Origin: Sporisorium sorghi
Taxonomy: Eukaryota > Basidiomycota > Ustilaginomycetes > Ustilaginales > Ustilaginaceae
Direction: 5' to 3'
Length of the DNA stretch: 47,392 nucleotides
NCBI GenBank assembly: GCA_023212695.1
Contig: JALCCG010000138.1
Coordinates: 9,332 to 56,723, forward strand
Shown: piece by piece, positions 40,694 to 47,392 of the stretch
Layout of the letters: every line of letters starts with the position of its first letter
Numbering within the stretch: the stretch's first letter is position 1
Made by a program: the position numbers and the translations under genes
Notes under the pieces: generated by a model
The model's input: only the letters and a program-made list of their open reading frames with translations
Databases searched by the model: none
Told to the model about the DNA's origin: nothing

Positions 40694-41869
40694 CTAGCGC
40701 CGAGCAGCGCCTTTGTCGCGCTCCAGTCGATCCAACAACGCCTTTCTCCTTTGCGCCACGTCGTCACGCATGCTCGCCTTCTCGCCTCCATCCTCTCGAG
40801 ATTCGACCCGCTCGTCCTGCCTCCTCTGCCTCTGCCTCTTGCTCGCCCCGGCAGCGCCGTACTGCAACCACGGACTACCATCATAAAAGCTCAACTCCCG
40901 CTTGCCGCTCCTCAACCAGCACTCCAACTCATGCAACAGATGCCTTGCGGCCCCTTGCCCCAGAAACTCCCCTACCAACCTTACCGTCTCATCCGCGCTC
41001 ACCCCAAACACCTGCAGCAGCGACAGCAGGTACTTTGTCAAAAACTCCACGTCCAGGTGCGGCCATACGTGCAGCTCGCGTCTGGCAAACGTGGTGATGC
41101 GGCGCGCAATGTCGTTTTCTCCATGCAGAGAAGAGTGGCGGATTTGGGCAGGGGTGGGGCAGGCACGGTAGCCCGTGTGTGCGTTCGAGCCGACGTGCGC
41201 GGCGTACAGTCCGAGGCGGTAGATTTCGGTGCGCCGGGCGAGTGTGGTTTGCCAGTCCGGTTCGGAGGGTGTGGTGTGGTGGTGGCGGCGGTGGGTGCGT
41301 GCGCGCTCGACTTGTGCGGTGATGCTGATGCGATCGACGGTGGTGGTGGTTGCGGGAGCGGTGCTGGAGGATGGTGTGGAGTGTGTTGGTGCGGGAGGTA
41401 GGTGGTAGCGCACGTAGTCGTCGTCCTCCCGAATGGCGTGGATGACGTAGTCGCCGATAGAGGACAGGCAGAGCGGACACTTGCGTTTGATGGCGCTCCA
41501 GCGTACGATGCAGTGGAAGCAGAACTGCGAGTGTAGACACTGCGGCAGCACCGTTCGGTCGTCGATGGACGACGTGTGGCAGATCAGACACCATGCCGCT
41601 TCATCGTCGTCGTTGGCGTTGGCGGCTACAGTTCCGGATGGCGATGCACGCTCTGTATCATTGTCGGATCCATCGCTCTCGGAGGAGGAGTCGTACGTCT
41701 CTGCACGAGCCTTGCCCTTGCCCTTGCCCTTGCCCTTGCCCTTGCTCCCGGTCGAGGAATGAGCACACTCGTCGACGTCCGTAGTTGCGAGTTGCGACGC
41801 ACCAAGCGACACGCGAGATCCTAGCCTATTCACATCTTGATCGATACTCGATGCGCTCGTCGACTGCAT
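40694..41869 (-). CDS. RING-finger protein, Topors-like E3 ligase
   Basis: 391 residues from Met at 41869. After an acidic Ser-rich N-terminus holding a (Gly-Lys)n run, a C3HC4 RING lies at about 93-133: CLICHTS, then CLHSQFCFHCIVRW and KRKCPLC. This spacing and the following IGDYVIHAIREDDDYVRYHL match the Topors-type RING proteins of fungi and animals. A helical region near the C-terminus (about 270-370, DVEFLTKYLLSLLQVFGV, HELECWLRSGKRELSFYD) is also typical. Such proteins join ubiquitin or SUMO to nuclear targets; the RING predicts E2 binding. The frame is open to 42178, but the added part is Lys-rich low complexity, so the inner Met is preferred. The C-terminus is Arg/Lys/Asp-rich. It is divergent from the deaminase gene. 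Confidence 0.8.
   Translation of the reverse strand: MQSTSASSIDQDVNRLGSRVSLGASQLATTDVDECAHSSTGSKGKGKGKGKGKARAETYDSSSESDGSDNDTERASPSGTVAANANDDDEAAWCLICHTSSIDDRTVLPQCLHSQFCFHCIVRWSAIKRKCPLCLSSIGDYVIHAIREDDDYVRYHLPPAPTHSTPSSSTAPATTTTVDRISITAQVERARTHRRHHHTTPSEPDWQTTLARRTEIYRLGLYAAHVGSNAHTGYRACPTPAQIRHSSLHGENDIARRITTFARRELHVWPHLDVEFLTKYLLSLLQVFGVSADETVRLVGEFLGQGAARHLLHELECWLRSGKRELSFYDGSPWLQYGAAGASKRQRQRRQDERVESREDGGEKASMRDDVAQRRKALLDRLERDKGAARR
41707..41746. repeat. tandem 6-bp repeat encoding Gly-Lys
   Basis: Five to six copies of TTGCCC (plus strand) in the RING gene encode the Gly-Lys run between the N-terminus and the acidic Ser-rich stretch. In frame, and likely length-variable. Confidence 0.85.
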
Positions 41870-41947
41870 CAAGTGTGCCACCACCTCGAGGTGATGATGG
41901 TCGGGAAGCAACGTTGGCGGTCCCAACTCAGCGACACGAAATCGCAA

Positions 41948-42013
41948 GAAAAAAAAAAAAATGTGAATTACGTAATCCTTTCCATTTTTCGAGCCCTCTT
42001 TCTTTTTTTTTTT
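41948..42013. repeat. A13 and T11 tracts in the RING/deaminase divergent promoter
   Basis: An A13 run (about 41948-41960) and a T11 run (about 42003-42013) flank each other in the 422-base divergent region. Such poly(dA:dT) tracts tend to exclude nucleosomes in fungal promoters; this role is inferred. Confidence 0.5.
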
Positions 42014-42291
42014 TGTTTTCCTTTTCGAAGCGGAAAGTCGACCGTTTCGATAAGATAACGCACGCAGCAGCAGCGGTTTCGGCAGCTCGGCTTTGGCCGA
42101 CGTCGTGCGACACTGAACAGTGTTCCGACGGGCCGAGGTTCCTTTTACCTTCTCATCTTGGTCGCCCGTCGTGTACACCTCGTCCTCGCCTCCACCACGT
42201 ACACCTCGGTCGCTGTGCTTGGGGCGAGGTACATATACCCTTACCTCTCGCGCTCATCCTGCACTTGCACCCACCACACACACCCTCAACG

Positions 42292-42969
42292 ATGACCTCC
42301 TGCGCACCTCCCACGCACTTTGGGCACACGCCCTCGCACCTGCTCACTACGCTCCTTTCCACCGTCACCACCACCATCATCCCTCTCACCGCCACGGGCG
42401 TCTCCCTCGGCTGCAAAGTATTCGGCGCGTCGATCCTCCACAAAACCACGCTGCTACCCATCGTATCCGCGACGAACGACGAAATCACCTCGCCTCTGCT
42501 GCACGGCGAGGTCGCCACTTTGCTCAAATTCCACGCGCACAACAACCGCTTGCCAGTCGCCGAGCGCGTGGATCCGCGCGACTGTATCTTTGTGTCGACG
42601 CACGAGCCGTGCAGCCTGTGTCTGAGCGCCATCACGTGGTCCGGGTTCGATAACTTTTACTATGTGTTTACGTATCGTGATACCATGGATGTTTTTGGGA
42701 TCCCGCATGATATTAGGATTCTGAAGGAGGTGTTTGGTAAAGGGGAGGGGGAGGAGGAGGAGGAGGAGGAGGAGGAGGGCGAGTTGTATAGGAGGAAGAA
42801 CAGGTATTGGTGCAGCTGGTCGTGTGAGGATCTCATCGACCAGGCGAGCGAGGGGGAGAGGGAGGCGCTGAAGCACAGGCTGGAGCAGGTCAAGCGGCAG
42901 TACAACGCGTTGTCCGAGACGTATCAGCTGAGCAAAGATAAGCAGACGGGGCAGATCCCGCTCGCTTAG
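42292..42969 (+). CDS. cytidine/deoxycytidylate deaminase-fold zinc protein
   Basis: 225 residues from ATG 42292. The zinc site is complete: His71-Gly-Glu73 in LLHGEVATL, and Pro106-Cys107-x-x-Cys110 in STHEPCSLCLSAI. Glu73 would be the proton shuttle and His71, Cys107 and Cys110 the zinc ligands. After the fold come a Glu-rich run (about 155-165) and a helical C-terminal tail. The fold is shared by CMP/dCMP deaminases, guanine deaminases and tRNA adenosine deaminases, so the substrate is not certain; the SAITWSGFDNFYYVFTYRDT segment after the Cys pair marks a fungal subfamily I cannot name. A CATATAC element about 60 bases upstream may be its TATA box. The frame is open upstream to 41785 but crosses promoter sequence. 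Confidence 0.85.
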   Translation: MTSCAPPTHFGHTPSHLLTTLLSTVTTTIIPLTATGVSLGCKVFGASILHKTTLLPIVSATNDEITSPLLHGEVATLLKFHAHNNRLPVAERVDPRDCIFVSTHEPCSLCLSAITWSGFDNFYYVFTYRDTMDVFGIPHDIRILKEVFGKGEGEEEEEEEEEGELYRRKNRYWCSWSCEDLIDQASEGEREALKHRLEQVKRQYNALSETYQLSKDKQTGQIPLA

Positions 42970-43052
42970 CCTCAACCTCATCACACTTCGAACCACCCTG
43001 CAAGGATCGCTGGAACAATGCACCCGAAACACTAGAAGAGAAAGTGTGTGCA
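42970..43052. other. short convergent gap between deaminase and pirin fragment
   Basis: Only 83 bases separate the two convergent stops, so the transcripts probably overlap at their 3' ends. Confidence 0.5.
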
Positions 43053-43311
43053 TCACCGCATGCTAGCCCCGATCTTGCTCGTCCAACCAGGCGCGCGCTC
43101 AAACCCGTTCTTGCCCTGCTGGAAATCCACCAGCGTCTGCTGAATCTCCTCCCTGTTCGCCATAACAAACGGGCCGTACTGGTACACCTGCTGATCCAAC
43201 GGCTCGCCCGCCACTAACACCAGCCGCGCGGTCCTGTCCTTGCTGGCATTGCTGATCCTCACGCCCCTTTCGCCCCCCCCCCCCCCCCCCCCGGGGCACG
43301 CGGGTGGGGCG

Positions 43312-43343
<32 letters not shown>

Positions 43344-43493
43344 GCCCGGCCCCCCCCCCCTTCCCCTCCCCCCCCGCACCGCGGTGTGATCGCCAATGAA
43401 AATATCCCCTTCATCCGCGGGATACAGATGTCGCCGTGTCGCCATTAAGACCATCTCTTCGTCGATACTTTGAGCAACAGCCAAACCACCCAC
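43053..43493 (-). pseudogene. pirin gene fragment interrupted by a poly-C block
   Basis: The last 75 residues are a good pirin C-terminus: GVRISNASKDRTARLVLVAG, EPLDQQVYQYGPFVMAN, REEIQQTLVDFQQGKNGFER. Pirins are nuclear bicupin iron proteins of about 290-330 residues acting as transcription cofactors or quercetinases. Here the segment before it is about 40 residues of Gly/Pro/Ala encoded by a C-rich block, and before that only GDIFIGDHTAV might be pirin. The N-terminal cupin with its iron-binding His residues is missing, and only about 80 bases separate this frame from the upstream transcription-factor stop, so there is no room for it. The simplest reading is a locally collapsed or wrong assembly; a true truncation is the alternative. 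The listed frame begins at the first Met and is not the real start. Confidence 0.65.
43273..43375. repeat. poly-C block (C20, G-rich spacer, C28, further C runs)
   Basis: About 100 bases are nearly all C, broken by a G-rich spacer (43293-43315). Such a composition inside a coding region is typical of a low-quality or gap-spanning assembly segment, though a genuine repeat cannot be excluded. Confidence 0.85.
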
Positions 43494-43573
43494 ACTGGCA
43501 CCACCCTCTCACACCAAGCTGAGCTACAATCGCTTCCCGCCATAACCACTAAAACTACAAGACTCCTCCCCCA

Positions 43574-46500
43574 CTAATCGAGGTAGAACGTAAAACTATT
43601 GAGCATCTTCTGCGCAACGCTCAAAAACTCGTCTGCAGTCTGCCAAGCGCCTGCTGCACTTTTCAGTTCATTGCCCATATCCTGCAACACGAACGGCCAG
43701 TCCTGAATCTGCTGGCCCAACAGCAGCGCTCCCTCGTCCAGCGTGCCGTGCTGCAGCCAGCACTCGCTGCTTGTCCCCCACCTCCCTTCCAACTCCACCC
43801 CCTCCCCGGGGCTCGGCCGCTCAGCATCCAAATGAAGACACTGGTCCGAGATCAGTTCAACCCCCGCCTCGCGCACCGCTGGGTCGCATCTACACACACC
43901 GCGGCGGCGCTGTGCGGGGGTGCGCTGTAGACGGCACAGGATGACGAGGCAGCCGAATGCTTGACCCAGGCCTTCGAGGATGGTGGGGGTCAGGTTGGAG
44001 AGGCGCGGCATGCTCATCAAGTTGCCGATGACCGCGCCGGCGTGCACGGCTGCCCAGCGCTGCATGCGTGCGTTGCGGTACGGGCACGCTGCAGGGTCCA
44101 CGCAGCTCTCGCATCGGAGAGGGATCGCCGTCTGCAGGCCTGGCCCGGTTCGGCCTTTGGACGTGCCATTGGCTCCGTGAGCGGCGCCACTGCCATTCGC
44201 CTCAACGTGCTCGCCACACGTCGCAACCAGCGCATGCACCACATGGTGCGCGTTGAACAGCACCGACAGCTGGATCACATGGAACCGGAAATGCAGCGTG
44301 AACCGGTCGTTGCTCGGGCCCAGGCTCGGCAGCCGCGACGCACCGACACCACCGCCATTGGGTTGACCATCCTCCTTGCCGCCATGTGTGCGACCGCTGA
44401 ACCCCGTCGAATTCGCCACCGGATCCGGCAAATACGACTGGTGGAACAGCCGCATCCACCGCGCGAGCGCCGACATCATCGTCTCGGCATCCAGCACGTT
44501 GAGCTTGTGATAGCTCACCCCACCGCGCAACCAGAAAGCCGTCTCGAGCCCGCTGGCGTACGCCGGTTGAGCGGGGCTGAAATCGGCGGCGTACGAGGTG
44601 CCCGTGCGAAAGGGAGGCGTGTGGCGCGAGATCCACATGAGATGCAATCCTTCCAGCAGGCTGGAGAGTGCAAAGTGCTCTTTGACCGTGAAGCAGAGCA
44701 TGTTTTCCAGCTCGCGGTTCACTTTGTTTCCGGCATCGGCCTTGGGGGTGCCATTTTGAGCGGAGCAAGCGGCGGGCGACGGCGCGTCGATGCCGAACAG
44801 CGCGTCCAGGATGGGGCCCAGCTGCTTCTTGCCCGATAGCAGGGGTCGGTTGTGCGCCTCTCGCGTCGCTTTGTGCTCCAAAACAAGCTTGGCCCACTCG
44901 ATCGACGTCTTGGCCTCCCACACGTCGTCCGCGCACGGCATGAGCGCCTGGCACGCGATCCGGTTCATGCTGCGCATCTGGGCGAAACTCGCCAAAAACT
45001 CCGAGTGGTGCGACTCGACGACGCTGTGGCAGATCTGGTTGCGCGTCACCTCTTCCGCATCGGACCACTGCTTCCACACACCGTGCAGGCGATCGAGCAA
45101 CGCCTTCTGTTCCGCAGACAGCTTGTGCGTCGTCTGATCGCGCGCGAGCACTTCGAGCTCGACGAGCGCCATCTGGATCGTCGGCCCCAGCAAGCGCTGC
45201 AGCGACTCTTCCCACGGCCCAGTAAGAAACCACATTCCCTGGCGCCAGTTGAACTCGCGACACAGCGAGCTGCCCGTATACGTGCTGTGGATCGACTTGC
45301 GCCTGATCGCCTCGTCGCGACACAAAAACGCATACAGGTGCGAGTACGACATAACCACACACGCCTCGCGCATCAACTGCGGCTGATCCAGGTAAAACAC
45401 CGCCCCCGCCCAAATACTCCGGAAAATCAACTGCCACAGCTCGGCGCCGTACGCCTTGACATCGCCGCGCGGCTGCCACAACGTGCCCAGCGCCAGCAGC
45501 GACGTAAACACATACGGCCGCTCCGCCGCCAACCGCCGGTGGTCCAGCAGCCAGTACGACGGCAGCAGCGGCAGCATCGAGCGCGTATGCCGCGTCGCAG
45601 CGCTGAACAGCGAGGCCGCTGTGAGACGCGGCGGCTTCTTGGGGATGTTGACGCCGTGCAGCACGAGATCGCGCGTACGTGCGCCGATGTTGCTCGTAGC
45701 CTGGTCGCCTACTTTTTCGACGGAGCGCGTCATTTCGTCGGCGTCGTCCATGGCAGCGCCGGCACCGGCGGTGGGCGGGGGATGGCGCGGGGTTCCCGGC
45801 GTCGACCTGCCCGAGTTGTGCGCGGATTCGGTGAAGGTGGCGAAGGGGATCAGGTTGGTGAGCGGTTGTGGGAGTGGATGTGACGATGGGCCCGATTCTG
45901 GGTGCTGGCTCGATTGTGGCTGCTGCTCGTGTTGGCTGGGCATTGTACTCGAAACATTCGACTGCGGCGTGGCGTGTTGGTGCATGTGCTGGCCAGCTTG
46001 CTGCTGCTGCGGCTGGATTGTTGACATGTGATCTGGTGCTGCAAAGGCATAGCCGCCGTCGCTGGACATGGCTGCCATGCCACCAAAGTCGACTGTTGGA
46101 GCCATGGGCTCGTGCGGAACAAAGCTCGAGATGGAGTCCATGAGGATGGATTGCAGTATATCGTCGAAAAAGTTCTGACCCTCGGGATCCGAGCTGGAGC
46201 TCGACCCCCACGAAGGCGAAGGTGCGGTGAGCGAGGCGATCGACAAGGGCGCAGGCTGTTCGGCGGCGGACGGTGCACTTTGAGCCGCATAACCAGTGGA
46301 AGGCGCTGAAGCGGATGCGTGATCGTTGTAAGCGATGGATGCGTTTGCGTACAGATTCGGATGGAAGGGCAGCGGGGCAGACGGCGTGGCTGCTGAAGCA
46401 GCTGCAGAGGTCGCTGTGCCGTACATGGATGGCTGACTGGTCTGCGACTGCCACGCATCGCTCGTGGATGGATGCGGATGCGCTGACGCAGAATGCGAGG

Positions 46501-46954
46501 AATGTCCATTGCGAGAATAAGGATGGTGGTGGAGCTGCGATCGATAGTACGTCGAGCTGGATGGAGCCGGGAGCGGTTGCTGTGTCGCTGGACGAGCGAC
46601 GTGATTCGAAGCAGTGTTTGGCGAGACATCAACATCGAGGCGATCCATATGCTCTTCTGCATCCGCATCCGACTTGGAGTCGTCGTTGTCATTGTCACCC
46701 GTGCTCGACGACGACCCACGTATCCTGACAGCGGACAAGTTGGGCTGATCCGGATGGATGCGCTTCTTGTGGCGTTGGAAGCTGTCGATGCGTTTGAACT
46801 CTTGATCGCAGTCCGGACACCTCCATACTGCTTCGTCTGAATGTGAGAGCAAGTGACGGCGTAGATGCACCGGCTTGGAGAAGAGGTAGTCGCACCCGGC
46901 GTGCGGGCAAGAGATGGTCTTTGGCATTGTTGCGGGAGGTGTGAGGGCTGTCAA
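43574..46954 (-). CDS. C2H2 zinc-finger transcription factor with fungal-specific TF domain
   Basis: 1,126 residues. Two C2H2 fingers open the protein: Cys16-x4-Cys21-x12-His34-x3-His38 and Cys46-x2-Cys49-x12-His62-x4-His67, so it should bind DNA in the nucleus. Residues about 80-430 are low complexity (Ser, Pro, Gln, Ala), suiting an activation region. From about 455 it matches the fungal-specific TF (middle homology) domain: LLPSYWLLDHRRLAAERPYV, ELWQLIFRSIWAGAVF, and SYSHLYAFLCRDEAIRRKS. A C2H2 pair plus this domain is a common fungal regulator class; its targets are unknown. The C-terminus has five Cys (QTAIPLRCESCVDPAACPYR and nearby) of unclear meaning. The start at 46954 keeps both fingers; Met10 (46927) is an equal candidate. 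Confidence 0.85.
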   Translation of the reverse strand: MTALTPPATMPKTISCPHAGCDYLFSKPVHLRRHLLSHSDEAVWRCPDCDQEFKRIDSFQRHKKRIHPDQPNLSAVRIRGSSSSTGDNDNDDSKSDADAEEHMDRLDVDVSPNTASNHVARPATQQPLPAPSSSTYYRSQLHHHPYSRNGHSSHSASAHPHPSTSDAWQSQTSQPSMYGTATSAAASAATPSAPLPFHPNLYANASIAYNDHASASAPSTGYAAQSAPSAAEQPAPLSIASLTAPSPSWGSSSSSDPEGQNFFDDILQSILMDSISSFVPHEPMAPTVDFGGMAAMSSDGGYAFAAPDHMSTIQPQQQQAGQHMHQHATPQSNVSSTMPSQHEQQPQSSQHPESGPSSHPLPQPLTNLIPFATFTESAHNSGRSTPGTPRHPPPTAGAGAAMDDADEMTRSVEKVGDQATSNIGARTRDLVLHGVNIPKKPPRLTAASLFSAATRHTRSMLPLLPSYWLLDHRRLAAERPYVFTSLLALGTLWQPRGDVKAYGAELWQLIFRSIWAGAVFYLDQPQLMREACVVMSYSHLYAFLCRDEAIRRKSIHSTYTGSSLCREFNWRQGMWFLTGPWEESLQRLLGPTIQMALVELEVLARDQTTHKLSAEQKALLDRLHGVWKQWSDAEEVTRNQICHSVVESHHSEFLASFAQMRSMNRIACQALMPCADDVWEAKTSIEWAKLVLEHKATREAHNRPLLSGKKQLGPILDALFGIDAPSPAACSAQNGTPKADAGNKVNRELENMLCFTVKEHFALSSLLEGLHLMWISRHTPPFRTGTSYAADFSPAQPAYASGLETAFWLRGGVSYHKLNVLDAETMMSALARWMRLFHQSYLPDPVANSTGFSGRTHGGKEDGQPNGGGVGASRLPSLGPSNDRFTLHFRFHVIQLSVLFNAHHVVHALVATCGEHVEANGSGAAHGANGTSKGRTGPGLQTAIPLRCESCVDPAACPYRNARMQRWAAVHAGAVIGNLMSMPRLSNLTPTILEGLGQAFGCLVILCRLQRTPAQRRRGVCRCDPAVREAGVELISDQCLHLDAERPSPGEGVELEGRWGTSSECWLQHGTLDEGALLLGQQIQDWPFVLQDMGNELKSAAGAWQTADEFLSVAQKMLNSFTFYLD

Positions 46955-47195
46955 AGTCGGTTGAAGAGGATCAAGGTTTCATGGCGCCGAGGTGGTGAAG
47001 CTCAGCCTCGACAGCTGGCAGGTCGGTAGTTGGGAACGAGTCGAGAGGTTGCCTGTGGTGTTCGATGACCGAGTTGCGAGACCAGACGCCGATAGGAAGG
47101 GGGCCTGAGACTGAGGAAGTGCCGTTGCTGGTGATGCGATTCACTGCATTTGGTGATTGTAGCAGGATGACGGTGGATGGATGGATGGTGTTGAT

Positions 47196-47197
<2 letters not shown>

Positions 47198-47227
<30 letters not shown>

Positions 47228-47233
47228 CGACGT
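47198..47233. repeat. GAC trinucleotide microsatellite
   Basis: About twelve GAC units with one interruption, upstream of the C2H2 factor gene. Confidence 0.85.
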
Positions 47234-47286
47234 TGACTCGCACAAACTTTGCCGTTTTTGACAGTTTTGTGGAGAATTTCAATTTA

Positions 47287-47287
<1 letters not shown>

Positions 47288-47335
<48 letters not shown>
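47288..47335. repeat. A48 homopolymer followed by C8
   Basis: The longest homopolymer in the window. It is followed directly by eight C, close to the right edge. True length is uncertain. Confidence 0.9.
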
Positions 47336-47337
<2 letters not shown>

Positions 47338-47392
47338 CCCCCCTCAACATTGGGTCCTTGGCTTTGCCCGAGGTTACGAAAAAAGGAGAGCG

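Larger units (their letters stand above)
46955..47392. other. right-edge intergenic region, promoter side of the C2H2 gene
   Basis: No gene is supported. Contains a (GAC)n tract (47198-47233) and a long poly-A. On the C2H2 gene's strand these lie 240-380 bases upstream of the start. Confidence 0.55.

Noticed and set aside
44202..46454. Minus-strand open frame of 750 codons inside the C2H2 factor gene
   Set aside because: It is a second phase of the same strand; the other frame carries clear zinc fingers and the fungal TF domain.
1..47392. tRNA genes, CRISPR arrays, telomere repeats and transposase genes
   Set aside because: No B-box plus cloverleaf, no regularly spaced direct repeats, no TTAGGG arrays and no transposase or integrase motifs were seen by eye. 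A computed tRNAscan and repeat search could still find weak cases.

Overview
The window looks like nuclear DNA from a filamentous basidiomycete, most likely a smut-type fungus (Ustilaginomycotina). This is inferred from long, almost intron-free, GC-rich reading frames, CT-rich and TATA-bearing promoters, a fungal protein set (Aip1, Elp5, Dcg1, Hva1-TUDOR, fungal C2H2 regulator, MCT-type MFS) and a secreted Kex2-type repeat precursor that recalls the smut repellent precursor Rep1. No species can be named from the sequence alone. No tRNA, rRNA, CRISPR array or transposon was recognised.

Layout. Positions 662-4756 (-) hold one uninterrupted frame that joins a MAP kinase to the Elongator subunit Elp5. 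A gene-poor stretch of about 6.8 kb (4757-11589) follows, marked by runs of 21-33 A or T. Then come a soluble two-domain ABC ATPase (11590-13521, +), a small Hva1-TUDOR protein (13832-14101, +) and Aip1 (14098-15921, -); the last two genes are convergent and overlap through their stop codons. Aip1 shares a 1-kb divergent intergenic region with the most striking gene here, a two-exon gene (16929-25588, +) for a secreted precursor of about 2,859 residues. It has about 22 hydrophobic cassettes, separated by about 34 dibasic sites that mostly read Leu-x-Lys-Arg.

Downstream are a Dcg1-like racemase (26513-27283, +), the broken 3' end of a berberine-bridge-type FAD oxidase (about 27403-27985, -), a small predicted mitochondrial membrane protein (28727-29032, +) and a second fused frame, DUF1308 plus an LCCL multi-pass membrane protein (29157-33887, -). 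A zinc alcohol dehydrogenase (-) and an MCT-type MFS transporter (+) diverge from a 2.2-kb intergenic region. The right part has a GNAT acetyltransferase broken by frameshifts (39543-about 40170, -), a RING/Topors-like protein (40694-41869, -), a cytidine/deoxycytidylate deaminase-fold protein (42292-42969, +), a pirin fragment interrupted by a poly-C block (-) and a C2H2 plus fungal-trans transcription factor (43574-46954, -).

The genes do not form an obvious pathway or biosynthetic cluster. The main points of interest are the Kex2-type polyprotein and the two fused reading frames. Three damaged genes (BBE, GNAT, pirin) have their lesions at short homopolymers, a GCGC or a poly-C block, so sequencing or assembly error must be excluded before they are called true pseudogenes.
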